The notes under the pieces are model-generated. The model ran no database searches. It saw only the letters and a program-made list of their open reading frames with translations, and was not told the DNA's origin. This document shows positions 1 to 8,508 of a DNA stretch of 64,000 bases, in pieces; position 1 is the first letter of the stretch, and each line of letters opens with the position of its first letter. Source of the stretch: Pseudomonas japonica (GTDB lineage: Bacteria; Pseudomonadota; Gammaproteobacteria; Pseudomonadales; Pseudomonadaceae); contig NZ_FZOL01000014.1 of assembly GCF_900188455.1 (NCBI RefSeq), positions 62,001 to 126,000 of the forward strand, read 5' to 3'. The translations under genes and the position numbers were made by a program.

Positions 1-434
1 GAGTCCGGGTCGTTCGGCTCGCTGCGGGTGGAGCGCGCGCCGTACTGGCCGCGCAGGGTCAGGTAGACGTCGTTCCAGCGCGAGTAGTCCTGGCCCACGG
101 CGGTGCCCGTGGAGTCGAGCAGGACGATGCCCTTGGCATCGGTGACGTAGATGCGGTGGTTCACCTCGGTCTTGGCCAGGCCCCAGATATCCGCGTTGGG
201 TCGGCGCTGGCCATAGGCCTTGAGCAACTGCGGCAGGTCGCTCTGGGCCAGGGTGCCGGCGCGGACCTGGTCGCGGAGGATCTCGGCGAGCAGGTTGGCG
301 GTGTCCACCAGGGTTTCCTCGGTGGACTGGCGCACCGCCGGACGGACCTGCTCGCGCACCGTGTTGAGGACGAAATACGCGGTGAGCCCGACGAACAGGA
401 AGTACACCAGGAAAATGCGGATGCCCAGGCGCAT
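1..434 (-). CDS. creC: CreC-type sensor histidine kinase, N-terminal part (cut by window edge)
   Basis: This is the first ~144 residues of a membrane sensor kinase. The kinase core lies outside the window. The start overlaps the stop of creB in a TGATG arrangement, so the two are translationally coupled. The protein begins MRLGIRIFLVYFLFVGLTAYF, a transmembrane helix at about residues 5-25, followed by a periplasmic sensor region. In the CreBC system the kinase responds to metabolic or cell-wall stress and phosphorylates CreB; in Pseudomonas it is linked to beta-lactam response and biofilm. The identity rests on the sequence plus the creB neighbour. A creD gene is expected further on, outside the window. 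Confidence 0.85.
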   Translation of the reverse strand, partial: MRLGIRIFLVYFLFVGLTAYFVLNTVREQVRPAVRQSTEETLVDTANLLAEILRDQVRAGTLAQSDLPQLLKAYGQRRPNADIWGLAKTEVNHRIYVTDAKGIVLLDSTGTAVGQDYSRWNDVYLTLRGQYGARSTRSEPNDPD

Positions 435-1117
435 CAGCTGTGCGCCGGGTTGTAGCTGTAGCCCAGGCCGCGGTGGGTCTGGATCGGCTCGGCATCGGCG
501 GCGACCCCGCGCAGTTTGGCGCGCAGGCTCTTGATATGGCTGTCGATGCTGCGTTCGTAGCCGGCGTCGGCGGCCACACCCACGGCGTCCAGCAACTGCT
601 CGCGGCTGAACACCCGCTGCGGTTGCTCCAGCAGGCATTGCAGCAGGCGGAATTCATGGCGGGTGAGGTTGAGCAACTGCTCACGGTAGTGGATCTGCAT
701 GCGCAGGGTATCGAGGCTGAACGGCGTGCTGCTGCCGGGTGTTGCGACCGGTGCTGGCGCCATGCGCTTGAGGATCGCGCGCACCCGCGCCGTCACTTCC
801 CGCGGGCTGAACGGCTTGACCACATAGTCGTCGGCACCGATTTCCAGGCCTACCACCCGGTCGATCTCGCCGTCGCGGGCACTGAGGAACATCACCGGCA
901 CCTCGCTGAAGCGGCGCAGTTGGCGGCAGGTCTCGAAGCCGCTGATGTCCGGCAGGCCGATATCGAGGATAACCAGGTCCGCCGGCTGCTGGCGCTGGCG
1001 CTCCAGCGCGGCCTGGCCGAGGGTCACCCACTCGGTGCTGTGGCCTTCGCCCTGCAGGGCGAAGATCAGGGTGTCGGCGATGGCGGCTTCGTCTTCAACG
1101 ATGAGGATATGGGGCAT
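434..1117 (-). CDS. creB: Two-component response regulator CreB (OmpR/PhoB type)
   Basis: 227-residue DNA-binding response regulator. The N-terminal receiver domain (about 1-115) shows the acidic pair in ILIVEDEAA, the phosphoacceptor Asp in LVILDIGLPD (about 53) and the conserved Lys in YVVKPFSPRE. The C-terminal winged helix (about 130-225) has HEFRLLQCL and the recognition-helix region RSIDSHIKSLRAKL. An upstream in-frame start at 1138 would add seven residues; I prefer ATG 1117 because receiver domains begin right at MPHILIVEDE. It precedes creC with overlapping stop/start, so the pair forms one transcription unit. Confidence 0.9.
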   Translation of the reverse strand: MPHILIVEDEAAIADTLIFALQGEGHSTEWVTLGQAALERQRQQPADLVILDIGLPDISGFETCRQLRRFSEVPVMFLSARDGEIDRVVGLEIGADDYVVKPFSPREVTARVRAILKRMAPAPVATPGSSTPFSLDTLRMQIHYREQLLNLTRHEFRLLQCLLEQPQRVFSREQLLDAVGVAADAGYERSIDSHIKSLRAKLRGVAADAEPIQTHRGLGYSYNPAHS

Positions 1118-1184
1118 GGGAGCTGCGGCAAGCGGCAAGGGGAAAGTTGCAAGTGTAAGCGATCCGCCCCGACTTGCCGCGCTG

Positions 1185-1682
1185 TCAGCAGCCCGGCTTG
1201 CCGGCGGTGAAGCGCCGCGCCGGGTTCACCGCGGCGTCGAACTTGCGCAGGGCCTTGGCGCCGATCAGCAGCGGGTAGTTGAAGTTGCTGCGGTCGGTGA
1301 GGTTGACCTCGACGGTGCGCTTGACCTCGCCCAGGCACAGTTCCAGCTCCACCACCGGACGATGGGCCAGTTCGGCGCCTTCCTCGTCCTCCTCGTCGGC
1401 GCGGTTCTTGATCTTGCTGATGCGCGCCAGCTTGTGTTCGTAGACCTTGCCATCGGCATCCTTGGTCGCCAGGCGGAAGCGCACCCAGTCCTCGCCGTCG
1501 CGGGTGAACTGTTCGATGTCTTTCGCCGACAGCGAGGCGGTGTAGGCGCCGGTGTCCATCTTGGCCTTGAAGGTTTCGCCGATATCGGACACGGCAATGT
1601 ATTCGTAACGACCGTAAAGGGTGGGTTCGGCGGCCATCACCGGCAGTGACAGCAGGCCGAGCAGGGCGATCAGTGATTTCAA
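1185..1682 (-). CDS. Periplasmic retropepsin-like aspartic protease (former 'ATP-dependent zinc protease' family)
   Basis: 165-residue secreted protein. Residues 1-18 form a signal peptide (MKSLIALLGLLSLPVMA). The mature part has KMDTGAYTASL with the retropepsin-type Asp-Thr-Gly at 43-45, and a C-terminal RSNFNYPLLIGAKAL block typical of the RimK-like/retropepsin family (PF05618). It is a single-domain protein, so like viral proteases it presumably works as a dimer (inference). It lies just upstream of creB on the same strand (67 bp gap), as it does in other pseudomonads, which hints at a cell-envelope role. The substrate is unknown. Confidence 0.8.
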   Translation of the reverse strand: MKSLIALLGLLSLPVMAAEPTLYGRYEYIAVSDIGETFKAKMDTGAYTASLSAKDIEQFTRDGEDWVRFRLATKDADGKVYEHKLARISKIKNRADEEDEEGAELAHRPVVELELCLGEVKRTVEVNLTDRSNFNYPLLIGAKALRKFDAAVNPARRFTAGKPGC

Positions 1683-1752
1683 GGGAAGGACTTCCGTGGA
1701 CAGGACAGGCTTTAGACTGTCGTTGTGCTATTGGTTCGGCAAGAGAGGGTAG

Positions 1753-1767
1753 TTCACATAATGTGAA
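1753..1767. promoter_or_regulatory. Palindrome in divergent promoter region
   Basis: TTCACAT-A-ATGTGAA is a perfect 7-bp inverted repeat around a single A. It sits in the 178-bp gap between the divergent protease and acyltransferase genes. It looks like an operator for a dimeric regulator. TTCAC is also the half of the CreB 'cre-tag' (TTCAC-N6-TTCAC), but the second direct copy is missing. Confidence 0.35.
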
Positions 1768-1860
1768 ACATTTGTCTGTGACAGTCGCCGGGCGGCATTT
1801 GGTGTTCCCGACACGGCTGCTTATCATGACCGACTGATTTCCCACGATAAGAGTGGATTT

Positions 1861-2748
1861 ATGCGTCGCCTGCTCACCGGCAGTTTCGTCACCCTTCTGC
1901 TGTTGCTCAACACCCTGGTCCTGATCGGGCCGCTGATGGTTTTCGCCCTGCTCAAGCTGGTCCTGCCCGGCCGTTACCGCGACCATGCCTCGCGGGCAGT
2001 GATGTGGATCGCCGAGACCTGGGCCGAGGTCGACAAGCTGATCTTCGCCCTGTGCATCCCCACGCGCTGGGATGTGCGCGGCAATGCCAACCTGCGCCTG
2101 GATACCTCGTACCTGTGTGTCAGCAACCACCAGACCTGGGTCGATATTCCGGCGCTGATCCAGGTGCTGAACCGCAAGATCCCGTTCTTCAAGTTCTTCC
2201 TGAAGAAGGAACTGATCTGGGTGCCGCTGCTGGGCCTGGCCTGGTGGGCACTGGATTACCCGTTCATGAAGCGCTACAGCAAGGCTTTCCTGGAGCGCAA
2301 CCCGCACCTCAAGGGCCAGGACCTGGCCATCACCAAGGCCGCCTGCGAGCTGTTCAAGCGCCAGCCGGTGACCGTGGTCAACTACCTGGAAGGCACCCGT
2401 TTCAGCGAGGCCAAGCGCCAGGCCCAGGCCTCGCCGTTCCGGCATCTGCTCAAGCCCAAGGCCGGTGGCGTGGCCTTCGTCCTCGCCGCGCTGGGCGAAC
2501 AGCTCGATGCCCTGCTGGATGTGACCATCGTCTATCCGGGCAACAAGGCTCCGGGTTTCTGGGACCTGGTCAGCGGCGCGATTCCACGGGTGATCGTCGA
2601 TATCGAAGTCCGCGAGCTGGACCCGGCGCTGTGGGCCGGTGACTACGAAAGCGACCCGCTGCTGCGCCAGGCCGTGCAGGCCTGGGTCAACCAGTTGTGG
2701 CAGGACAAGGACGCACGCATCGAGCGCCTGCGCGCCGAATTAAACTGA
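1861..2748 (+). CDS. Inner-membrane 1-acyl-glycerol-phosphate acyltransferase-like protein (PlsC superfamily, YihG-like)
   Basis: 295-residue acyltransferase. An N-terminal hydrophobic stretch (about 8-38) anchors it in the inner membrane. The PlsC catalytic motif HX4D is seen as NHQTWVD (His90, Asp95), and the second motif EGTR at 177-180, which contacts the phosphate of the acceptor. Length and motif order resemble E. coli YihG and other long lysophospholipid acyltransferases that remodel phosphatidic acid acyl chains. It is transcribed alone and divergently from the retropepsin gene. Its last nine bases overlap the end of the convergent DUF2780 gene. The acyl-chain and acceptor specificity cannot be read from sequence. 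Confidence 0.85.
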   Translation: MRRLLTGSFVTLLLLLNTLVLIGPLMVFALLKLVLPGRYRDHASRAVMWIAETWAEVDKLIFALCIPTRWDVRGNANLRLDTSYLCVSNHQTWVDIPALIQVLNRKIPFFKFFLKKELIWVPLLGLAWWALDYPFMKRYSKAFLERNPHLKGQDLAITKAACELFKRQPVTVVNYLEGTRFSEAKRQAQASPFRHLLKPKAGGVAFVLAALGEQLDALLDVTIVYPGNKAPGFWDLVSGAIPRVIVDIEVRELDPALWAGDYESDPLLRQAVQAWVNQLWQDKDARIERLRAELN

Positions 2749-3333
2749 CGGAGCCGGCGCCAGCGCCGGGGTGAGCGGCGCGGTCACGCCATTGCCCCAG
2801 ATGCCGGCGAGGTTCTGCAGCAGCGAACTGGCCACGCCCTGCTGGCCGAGGTACTGCAGGATCAGCGGGGCGAAGCGGGCGATCATGCCGTCCTGCATGC
2901 CCAGCGCGCTGAAGGCGTTGTTCAGGTCTTCACCATTCTTCACATTGCCGCCCAGGGCGTTGCTCAGCGCCGATGCCTGGCCGCTCTTGCCGAGCAGTTC
3001 GCCCAGCCCCGCCAGCCCGCCCAGGGCGTTCTCGCCGGAGAGCATGTCCAGCCCCGGTACCGCCTTGCTCAGTTGTTCGTAGTCACCGCTGCTCAGCTGG
3101 TTGCGCGCCAGGCCGAGCAGGGCGCCGGTACCGCCGATGGCCTGTTCCGGGGTGATGTCCAGATCCTTGCCCAGGGTGTTGAGCAGATTGGCCGATGCCG
3201 CCGGCGCCTGCACCGCCGCGCCGTTCTGCGAGCCTTGCATGGCCGAGACCGCGCTGGCCGCGTCGCTGAGGTTGAAGGCGAAGGCCGAGCTGGCGGCGAG
3301 GGTCACCAGGGTGACCAGGGCGAAACGTTTCAT
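2740..3333 (-). CDS. Secreted DUF2780 family protein
   Basis: 197-residue exported protein of unknown function. The signal peptide MKRFALVTLVTLAASSAFAF fixes the start at 3333; an in-frame codon 18 bases upstream would give a poor leader. The mature protein is rich in Ala, Gly, Leu and Gln with repeated short helices (for example ALGGLAGLGELLGKSGQASALSNALGG), the pattern of the DUF2780 family (C-terminal two thirds). There are no cysteines and no catalytic motif that I can see. It converges on the acyltransferase gene with a 9-bp overlap. Confidence 0.75.
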   Translation of the reverse strand: MKRFALVTLVTLAASSAFAFNLSDAASAVSAMQGSQNGAAVQAPAASANLLNTLGKDLDITPEQAIGGTGALLGLARNQLSSGDYEQLSKAVPGLDMLSGENALGGLAGLGELLGKSGQASALSNALGGNVKNGEDLNNAFSALGMQDGMIARFAPLILQYLGQQGVASSLLQNLAGIWGNGVTAPLTPALAPAPSV

Positions 3334-3420
3334 GGGGAGGGACCTCGTCAACCGTAAAGGCAGGGAAACGAGGTGTTGGAGTTGATTTCGGGGGGAATGT
3401 TCCCGGAGGTACGCGCTGGA

Positions 3421-3570
3421 CCTGTAGGAGCGGATTTATCCGCGATGGCGGACCACGCGATCGGCGGCGAAGCCGTCGTAAAACCTGAGTCCCGGGTTTT
3501 CCTGACACACCCCGGATACAGGTTTTATGGCCGCTATGCGGCCAATCGCGGATGAATCCGCTCCCACAGG
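3421..3570. repeat. REP doublet, 25-bp inverted arms
   Basis: The arms at 3421-3445 and 3546-3570 are inverted copies with two mismatches, beginning CCTGTAGGAGCGGAT. The 100 bp between them contain GGCGGCGAAGCCGTCGTAAAA. This is a typical Pseudomonas REP variant with the 'GTAGGAGCGGATT' tail, different from the 'GTAGGAGCGTGGCTTG' tail of most others in this window. It fills the gap between the DUF2780 gene and the small membrane protein gene. Confidence 0.8.
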
Positions 3571-3605
3571 TCCAGCGCTGTTCTTAAGGGTAGTGGCGGG
3601 CCGAT

Positions 3606-3761
3606 CTACCTGAAGAAACCGCGGAGTCCATACCACGCCGGCAACCCCAGCCCGACCCAGGACAGCGCATCCCACCAGCCATCTCCCAGCAGCGCGGCGA
3701 ACAAGCCCGCCGCGCCAAGCACCCCGATCAGCAGCGGCATGCCGAACACTTTCCAGTTCAT
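3606..3761 (-). CDS. Small hydrophobic membrane protein downstream of PepSY gene
   Basis: 51-residue protein starting MNWKVFGMPLLIGVLGAAG, with two predicted transmembrane helices and a Trp-rich loop (DGWWDALSWVG). The ATG at 3761 overlaps the TGA of the PepSY gene (ATGA), which decides the start and suggests translational coupling. No function is recognised. Position as the last gene of an iron-receptor operon suggests an accessory subunit of the PepSY membrane protein (inference). Confidence 0.65.
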   Translation of the reverse strand: MNWKVFGMPLLIGVLGAAGLFAALLGDGWWDALSWVGLGLPAWYGLRGFFR

Positions 3762-4864
3762 CGGCTGGCCTCCGTGCGACGGCGCACCCACCACAGGTAC
3801 AGGCCACTGCCGAGCACGACGATGGTCAGCACATCCAGCGCCGCCCAGAGGATCTGCATCGGTCGTCCGCCGTAGTCGCCGAAATGCAGCGGCTGCGACA
3901 GGCCCATGGCATCCATGTACCAGGGCCGTTCGCCGACCGCGGTGACCTGCAGCGTGCTGGCGTCGATCAGCACCGGGGTCAGCAGGTGCGCGGTCAGGTG
4001 CGTGCCGCCTTTCATGAACACCGCGTAGTGGTGCTCGCTGGAGAAGCGCGTGCCGGGGAAGGCGATGAAATCCGGGCGCATGCCCGGCGCCGCCTCGGCC
4101 GCGATATCCAGCACCCGGCTGACCGGCGCCAGCTGGGTCAATGGCGCTGCATCACGGTACGGCGCGACCATCGCCGCCAGGCTCTCGTTGCGCCAGGCGG
4201 CGATGACCAGGTCGGACAGCGCGCTGATCACCCCGGTTACGCCCACCACCAGCGCCCAGGTCAGGGTGACGATGCCGATCAGGTTGTGCAGGTCGAGCCA
4301 GCGCAGGCGCCGCGATTTGTCATGGCGCACCGTGGCGAAATCCAGACGGCGCGTGAACGGCGCATACAGCACCACGCCGGAGACGATCGCCGCCACGAAC
4401 AACACGCCCATGAAGGCCAGCAGCAGCTTGCCCGGAAGGCCGGCGAACATGTCCACGTGCAGGCGCAGCATGGTCATCATGAAGCCGCCGTTGGCCGAGG
4501 GCATTTCCACCGGTTCGCCGGTACGGGCGTCGAGCATGAAGGTGTGCGACGAGTTGGGTTCGGTGCCTGCAGTGGCGGCCATGATCGCGACCACGCCGTT
4601 GGCGTCGTCCTCGTCCCAGCCGAAGTACTGCATCACCTCGCCCGGGCGGTGGGCCTGGGCCTTCACCACCAGTTGCTGGAGATCCAGCTGTGGCGTGTCG
4701 GGGGGCATCACCTTCAGCTCGGGCGCGTCGCCCAGCAGGTGGTCGATCTCGTGATGGAAGATCAGCGGCAACCCTGTCACCGCCAGGAGCAGCAGGAACA
4801 GGGTGCAGATGAGGCTGGTCCAGGTGTGTACCCCGGACCAGGCGCGGATGGTCTGGCTCTTCAT
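3758..4864 (-). CDS. PepSY-associated transmembrane protein (PiuB-like, iron uptake)
   Basis: 368-residue inner-membrane protein. A first helix lies at about 15-35 (LICTLFLLLLAVTGLPLIF), then a periplasmic domain, a helix near 145-170, a cytoplasmic segment, a helix near 195-215 and a last helix near 340-360. The architecture with conserved helix-proximal His residues (WSGVHTW, FHHEIDH, LHNLIG) is that of PepSY_TM proteins, proposed to reduce ferric iron or siderophores in the periplasm. It begins 6 bp after the TonB-dependent receptor gene, so it is very likely co-transcribed. It probably releases iron from the siderophore taken up by that receptor (inference). Confidence 0.85.
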   Translation of the reverse strand: MKSQTIRAWSGVHTWTSLICTLFLLLLAVTGLPLIFHHEIDHLLGDAPELKVMPPDTPQLDLQQLVVKAQAHRPGEVMQYFGWDEDDANGVVAIMAATAGTEPNSSHTFMLDARTGEPVEMPSANGGFMMTMLRLHVDMFAGLPGKLLLAFMGVLFVAAIVSGVVLYAPFTRRLDFATVRHDKSRRLRWLDLHNLIGIVTLTWALVVGVTGVISALSDLVIAAWRNESLAAMVAPYRDAAPLTQLAPVSRVLDIAAEAAPGMRPDFIAFPGTRFSSEHHYAVFMKGGTHLTAHLLTPVLIDASTLQVTAVGERPWYMDAMGLSQPLHFGDYGGRPMQILWAALDVLTIVVLGSGLYLWWVRRRTEASR

Positions 4865-4870
4865 CCCGGC

Positions 4871-7297
4871 TTAGAACTTGTAGTTCACGCTGGCAACCAC
4901 GTTGCGCTCGTCGCCGTAGTAGCAGTAGTAGCCGTCGCAGGTGGACAGGTAGTCCTTGTTGAACAGGTTCTTCGCGTCCACGGCGACGGTCACGCCCTTG
5001 AGGCTGCTGTTGACGCGGCCCAGGTCGTAGTGCACCGAGGCATCGTAGATGGTGTACGAGCCGACATGACCCCAATCGGTGTTGGCGGTGTTGCCGTAGG
5101 TGTCGCCCACGTAGCGCACGCCGGCACCGATACCGAAGCCGTCCAGCAGGCCGCTGCGCCAGGTGTAGTCAGCCCAGGCGGTGGCCTGGTTGCGCGGCAC
5201 CTGTTTGAGGCGGTTGCCTTTCTCGCCGTCGTTGCCCTTGATGATTTCGCTGTCGTTGTAGGTGTAGGACGCGACCAGCTTGAGGTTTTCGTTGACGTCG
5301 GAGGTGGCTTCCAGCTCCAGGCCGCGGTTGCGCACCTCGCCCACCTGGCGGGTGATGTTGGCTTCGCTCACCGAGAGGTTTTTCTGGGTCAGGTCGAACA
5401 CCGCCGCGGTCAGCAGGGTGTTGCTGCCCGGAGGCTGGTACTTGATGCCCAGTTCGTACTGCTTGCCCTCGGTCGGCTTGAAGGCGTTGGTGCTGCCGAC
5501 TTCGGTACCGATGGCCGGCTGGAAGGACTCGGCATAGGAGAGGTACGGGGTGATGCCGTTGTCGAACACGTAGCTCAGCGCGGCGTTGCCGCTGAACTTC
5601 TTGTCGCGCTGGGTGGTGGTGGCATCGCCCTGGTTGTGGAAGGTGGTGCCGTTGTGGACCCAGTCCTCGCGACCGCCGAGGGTCAGGCGCCAGTTGTCCA
5701 GGGCCATCTGGTCCTGCACGTAGAGGCCGGTCTGCTGGATCTTCTGGTTGTAGTCGTACATGTCGAAGTACTGGACGTTGGAGAAGTCCTGTCCGTAGAT
5801 CGGCCGGTGGATGTTGCTCGACGGCACGCCGGCCGAGCCCCAGCGCCAGCGCGCGTCGGCGGTGGAACGCTGGTGGTCGAGGCCGAGCAGCAGGGTGTGG
5901 CTGATCACGCCGGTCTGGAAGTCGGCCTGGAAGTTGTTGTCCACGGCGAACTGGCTGATGTCTTCCTCGACGATGCCAGCGGTACGGCTGACGGTGCCGT
6001 CGGGCTGGACCGCCTGGTCAGGGCCGGCCGGCCAGATCATGCCGCCGGCGGTGATGCCCTTGAAGTCCAGCTCGTTGCGGGTGTAGCGCAGGTTCTGCCG
6101 GAACTGCCACATGTCGTTGAGGCGGGTTTCGAAGGCATAGCCGAGGGCGTAGTAGGTGCGGTCGTAGGATTCCCAGTCCGGATCACCGAGGTTCTTGTGG
6201 TGGGAAATCTTGCCCGCCGCGCTGTCCAGCTTGGTCCCCTGCAGCGGCAGGAACTGGCCGGTGATGCCGGTATCGTCGCGGGTGAACTGCGAGATGAAGG
6301 TCAGCTTGGTGTCGTCGTTGATGTTCCAGGTCACGCTCGGCGCCAGGTTGTAGCGCTTGTCCGGAACGTGGTCGATCGGCGAGCCACTGTCGCGCACGGT
6401 GCCGCTCAGGCGATAGAGGAACTGGCCCTGGTCGTCGATCTTGCCGGTGCTGTCGAAGTTGATCTGCTTGTGTTCGTTGCTGCCGACCTGGACTTCGATC
6501 TCGTTGCTGTTCTCGGCCTGCGGGCGGCGGGTGACCATGTCCACCAGGCCGCCGGGCGGGGTCTGGCCATACACCGAGGAGGCCGGACCGCGCAGCACGG
6601 CGACGCGCTCCAGGTTCCAGGTTTCGATCTTCGGCGTGGCGTAGTTGCCGCGTGGCAGGGGCAGGCCGTCGAGGAACTGGGTCGGCTCGAAGCCGCGCAC
6701 CAGCAGCCAGTCGCTGCGCGAGTCGGAGCCGTAGCCGCTGCTCTGCACGCCGGCGGCGTAGCGCAGGGCATCGTTGAGGTTCAGCACCGGGCGGTCTTCC
6801 ATCTGCTGGCGGGTGACCACGGTCAGCGAGCGCGGCAGTTCGGCGATGGCGGTATCGGTCTTGGTTCCGGCGGCGGTGCGGGTGGCAGTGTAGCCATCCA
6901 CCGCGCCCCAGGCGCTTTCATAGCTGCTGGCAGCGTTGATGTTGGTTTCCGGCAGGGCGAGGCTGCCTTCCGGGGCGACGATCAGGCTGTAGGTCCCGGC
7001 ACTGCTTTGCTGCAGTTGCAGGCCGGTACCGCGCAGGGCCTGCTGCAGTGCGGTGATTCCGTCGAACTGACCGTTGACCGGCGCCGAGGTGCGACCGTTG
7101 GCCAGGGCCGGGTCGAGGGCCAGGGCGATGCCGGCCTGGCTGGCGATCTGGTTCAGGGTGGTGGCCAGCGGCGCGGCGGGCAGGTTGTAGCTGCGCGCTT
7201 CGGCGGCGATCAGCGGGGTGCTGGCCAAGGGGGCGGCGATGGCAATGGCCATGGCCAGCAGGCTTGGACGCAGGAAGCTTTCGATTGAGCGGGTCAT
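4871..7297 (-). CDS. fiuA: TonB-dependent siderophore receptor with signalling domain (FiuA-like)
   Basis: 808-residue outer-membrane receptor. ATG 7297 is chosen because it gives a proper signal peptide (MTRSIESFLRPSLLAMAIAI..., cleaved near IAAEA); the open frame extends further upstream without a leader. After the leader comes an STN signalling domain (about 35-90, LATTLNQIASQAGIALALDP), then a plug with VLRGPASSVYGQTPPGGLVDM, and a beta-barrel ending in the terminal Phe (ASVNYKF). The STN domain and the adjacent fecI/fecR genes show a cell-surface signalling system. Synteny with creBC and glcB supports the ferrichrome receptor FiuA; the ligand is inferred, not visible. Confidence 0.8.
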   Translation of the reverse strand: MTRSIESFLRPSLLAMAIAIAAPLASTPLIAAEARSYNLPAAPLATTLNQIASQAGIALALDPALANGRTSAPVNGQFDGITALQQALRGTGLQLQQSSAGTYSLIVAPEGSLALPETNINAASSYESAWGAVDGYTATRTAAGTKTDTAIAELPRSLTVVTRQQMEDRPVLNLNDALRYAAGVQSSGYGSDSRSDWLLVRGFEPTQFLDGLPLPRGNYATPKIETWNLERVAVLRGPASSVYGQTPPGGLVDMVTRRPQAENSNEIEVQVGSNEHKQINFDSTGKIDDQGQFLYRLSGTVRDSGSPIDHVPDKRYNLAPSVTWNINDDTKLTFISQFTRDDTGITGQFLPLQGTKLDSAAGKISHHKNLGDPDWESYDRTYYALGYAFETRLNDMWQFRQNLRYTRNELDFKGITAGGMIWPAGPDQAVQPDGTVSRTAGIVEEDISQFAVDNNFQADFQTGVISHTLLLGLDHQRSTADARWRWGSAGVPSSNIHRPIYGQDFSNVQYFDMYDYNQKIQQTGLYVQDQMALDNWRLTLGGREDWVHNGTTFHNQGDATTTQRDKKFSGNAALSYVFDNGITPYLSYAESFQPAIGTEVGSTNAFKPTEGKQYELGIKYQPPGSNTLLTAAVFDLTQKNLSVSEANITRQVGEVRNRGLELEATSDVNENLKLVASYTYNDSEIIKGNDGEKGNRLKQVPRNQATAWADYTWRSGLLDGFGIGAGVRYVGDTYGNTANTDWGHVGSYTIYDASVHYDLGRVNSSLKGVTVAVDAKNLFNKDYLSTCDGYYCYYGDERNVVASVNYKF

Positions 7298-7397
7298 GCG
7301 GGTCCTCGACGGGAATTTTGTACTGACTAGCCTCCATGCCGAGCGAGAATTGAAAAGTGATAGGGCTGAGTGAAAATATTTTTGATTTAGATTTCTG

Positions 7398-7521
7398 CGG
7401 GCCTGCTTTGCAGGCCTTCGCGGGCAAGCCACGCTCCTACAAGAGCAGCGTGCACGCATAATCGGTAGGAGCGTGGCTCGTCGTGTGACGAACCACCGCG
7501 AAGGACCGCGGAGCGGTCCCC
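7398..7521. repeat. REP doublet, one copy with nested 16-nt insert
   Basis: The left element reads GGGCCTGCTTTGCAGGCC...GGCAAGCCACGCTCCTAC. The inverted right element reads GTAGGAGCGTGGCTCG, then the 16-mer TCGTGTGACGAACCAC at 7481-7496 where standard copies have CCCG, then CGCGAAGGACCGCGGAGCGGTCCC. It lies between the receptor and the anti-sigma gene. Confidence 0.8.
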
Positions 7522-7527
7522 GATGAC

Positions 7528-8508
7528 TCAAGGTTTCTCGGTACGCGCCACCACGGTCACCCACCACGGCGTGCGCTGCTGCACCTGCACCGGCAGGGTC
7601 GGCAGCAGCGACTGCAGGGCCAGGTCGGTGTCGTGCAGCGGGAAGCTCCCGGTGATCCGCAGGTCGGCCACTTCCGGCGCCACCCCCAGATAACCGCTGC
7701 GATAGCGGCCCAGCTCATTCACCAGGTCGCCCAGGCGCACGTTGTCCACCACCAGCATGCCGCGGGTCCAGGCATCGGCACCGAGGCCCAGCGTGTCGAC
7801 ACGGCCAAGGCGGTCATGGCTCATCAGCACCTGCTGGCCTTCGTGCAGCACCTGCTCCACGCCGCTGTCCTGCGGCTTGGCCGCGACCGCCGACTGCAGC
7901 ACGCTCAGGCGCGTGCCTTGATCTTCCAGGCGCACCAGGAAGCGCGTACCCAGCGCGCGCATGCGGCCATCGCCGGTGGTGACGACGAACGGTCGGACAT
8001 CATTGCCCTTGTGTCCGGTTTCGATGGAGATCTCGCCTTCGTGCAGGACGATCAGGCGTTCCTTGGCGCTGTAGCGGATATCCACGGCGGAATGGGTGTT
8101 CAGGCTGATCAGCGTGCCGTCGTCCAGGCGCAGGCTGCGCTGTTCGCCGGTGCCGGTGCGCTGGTCGGCCAGCCAGTAGCCGACGCTCTGGTGCGCGTTG
8201 AGCCAGCCGAGCAGGCCCGCGACCAGCGCCAGGCTGGCGAGCCCGCCACCCAGCTTGCGCGCGCGCTGGCGCAGGCCGACGCGCGATTGCTGCAGGGCCT
8301 TGCGCGCCGGGCCGGCGGCCGCGGCGAAGCGCTGGTCGAGCATGCCCAGTTGCGACCAGGCACGGGCGTGTTCCTCACTGGCGGCGTGCCAGCGTTCGAA
8401 ATCGGCGCGCTGCTGGGCGCTGCCGCTGTCGCAATCGAGGCACAGCTGCCAGTTGATCGCGGCATCGAGCACCCGGGCGGAGACGGGTGTGGTGTTGAAA
8501 TGGCTCAT
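7528..8508 (-). CDS. fiuR: FecR-family anti-sigma factor / transmembrane signal transducer
   Basis: 326-residue inner-membrane regulator. The N-terminal cytoplasmic anti-sigma domain (DUF4880-like, about 10-55) has the conserved AINWQLCLDCDSGSAQQRADFERWHAA. One transmembrane helix lies at about 88-108 (LASLALVAGLLGWLN), followed by the periplasmic FecR domain (about 115-215, SLRLDDGTLISLNTHSAVDI) and a C-terminal STN-like segment that contacts the receptor. The start at 8508 overlaps the sigma-factor stop (ATGA). It should hold the sigma factor inactive until the loaded receptor signals. The symbol follows synteny with P. aeruginosa fiuR. Confidence 0.85.
   Translation of the reverse strand: MSHFNTTPVSARVLDAAINWQLCLDCDSGSAQQRADFERWHAASEEHARAWSQLGMLDQRFAAAAGPARKALQQSRVGLRQRARKLGGGLASLALVAGLLGWLNAHQSVGYWLADQRTGTGEQRSLRLDDGTLISLNTHSAVDIRYSAKERLIVLHEGEISIETGHKGNDVRPFVVTTGDGRMRALGTRFLVRLEDQGTRLSVLQSAVAAKPQDSGVEQVLHEGQQVLMSHDRLGRVDTLGLGADAWTRGMLVVDNVRLGDLVNELGRYRSGYLGVAPEVADLRITGSFPLHDTDLALQSLLPTLPVQVQQRTPWWVTVVARTEKP

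Noticed and set aside
3884..7288. Very long plus-strand open frame opposite the PepSY and receptor genes
   Set aside because: Antisense frame that stays open because of high GC codon bias; the minus strand carries clear receptor and PepSY motifs, and the plus translation has no recognisable domain.
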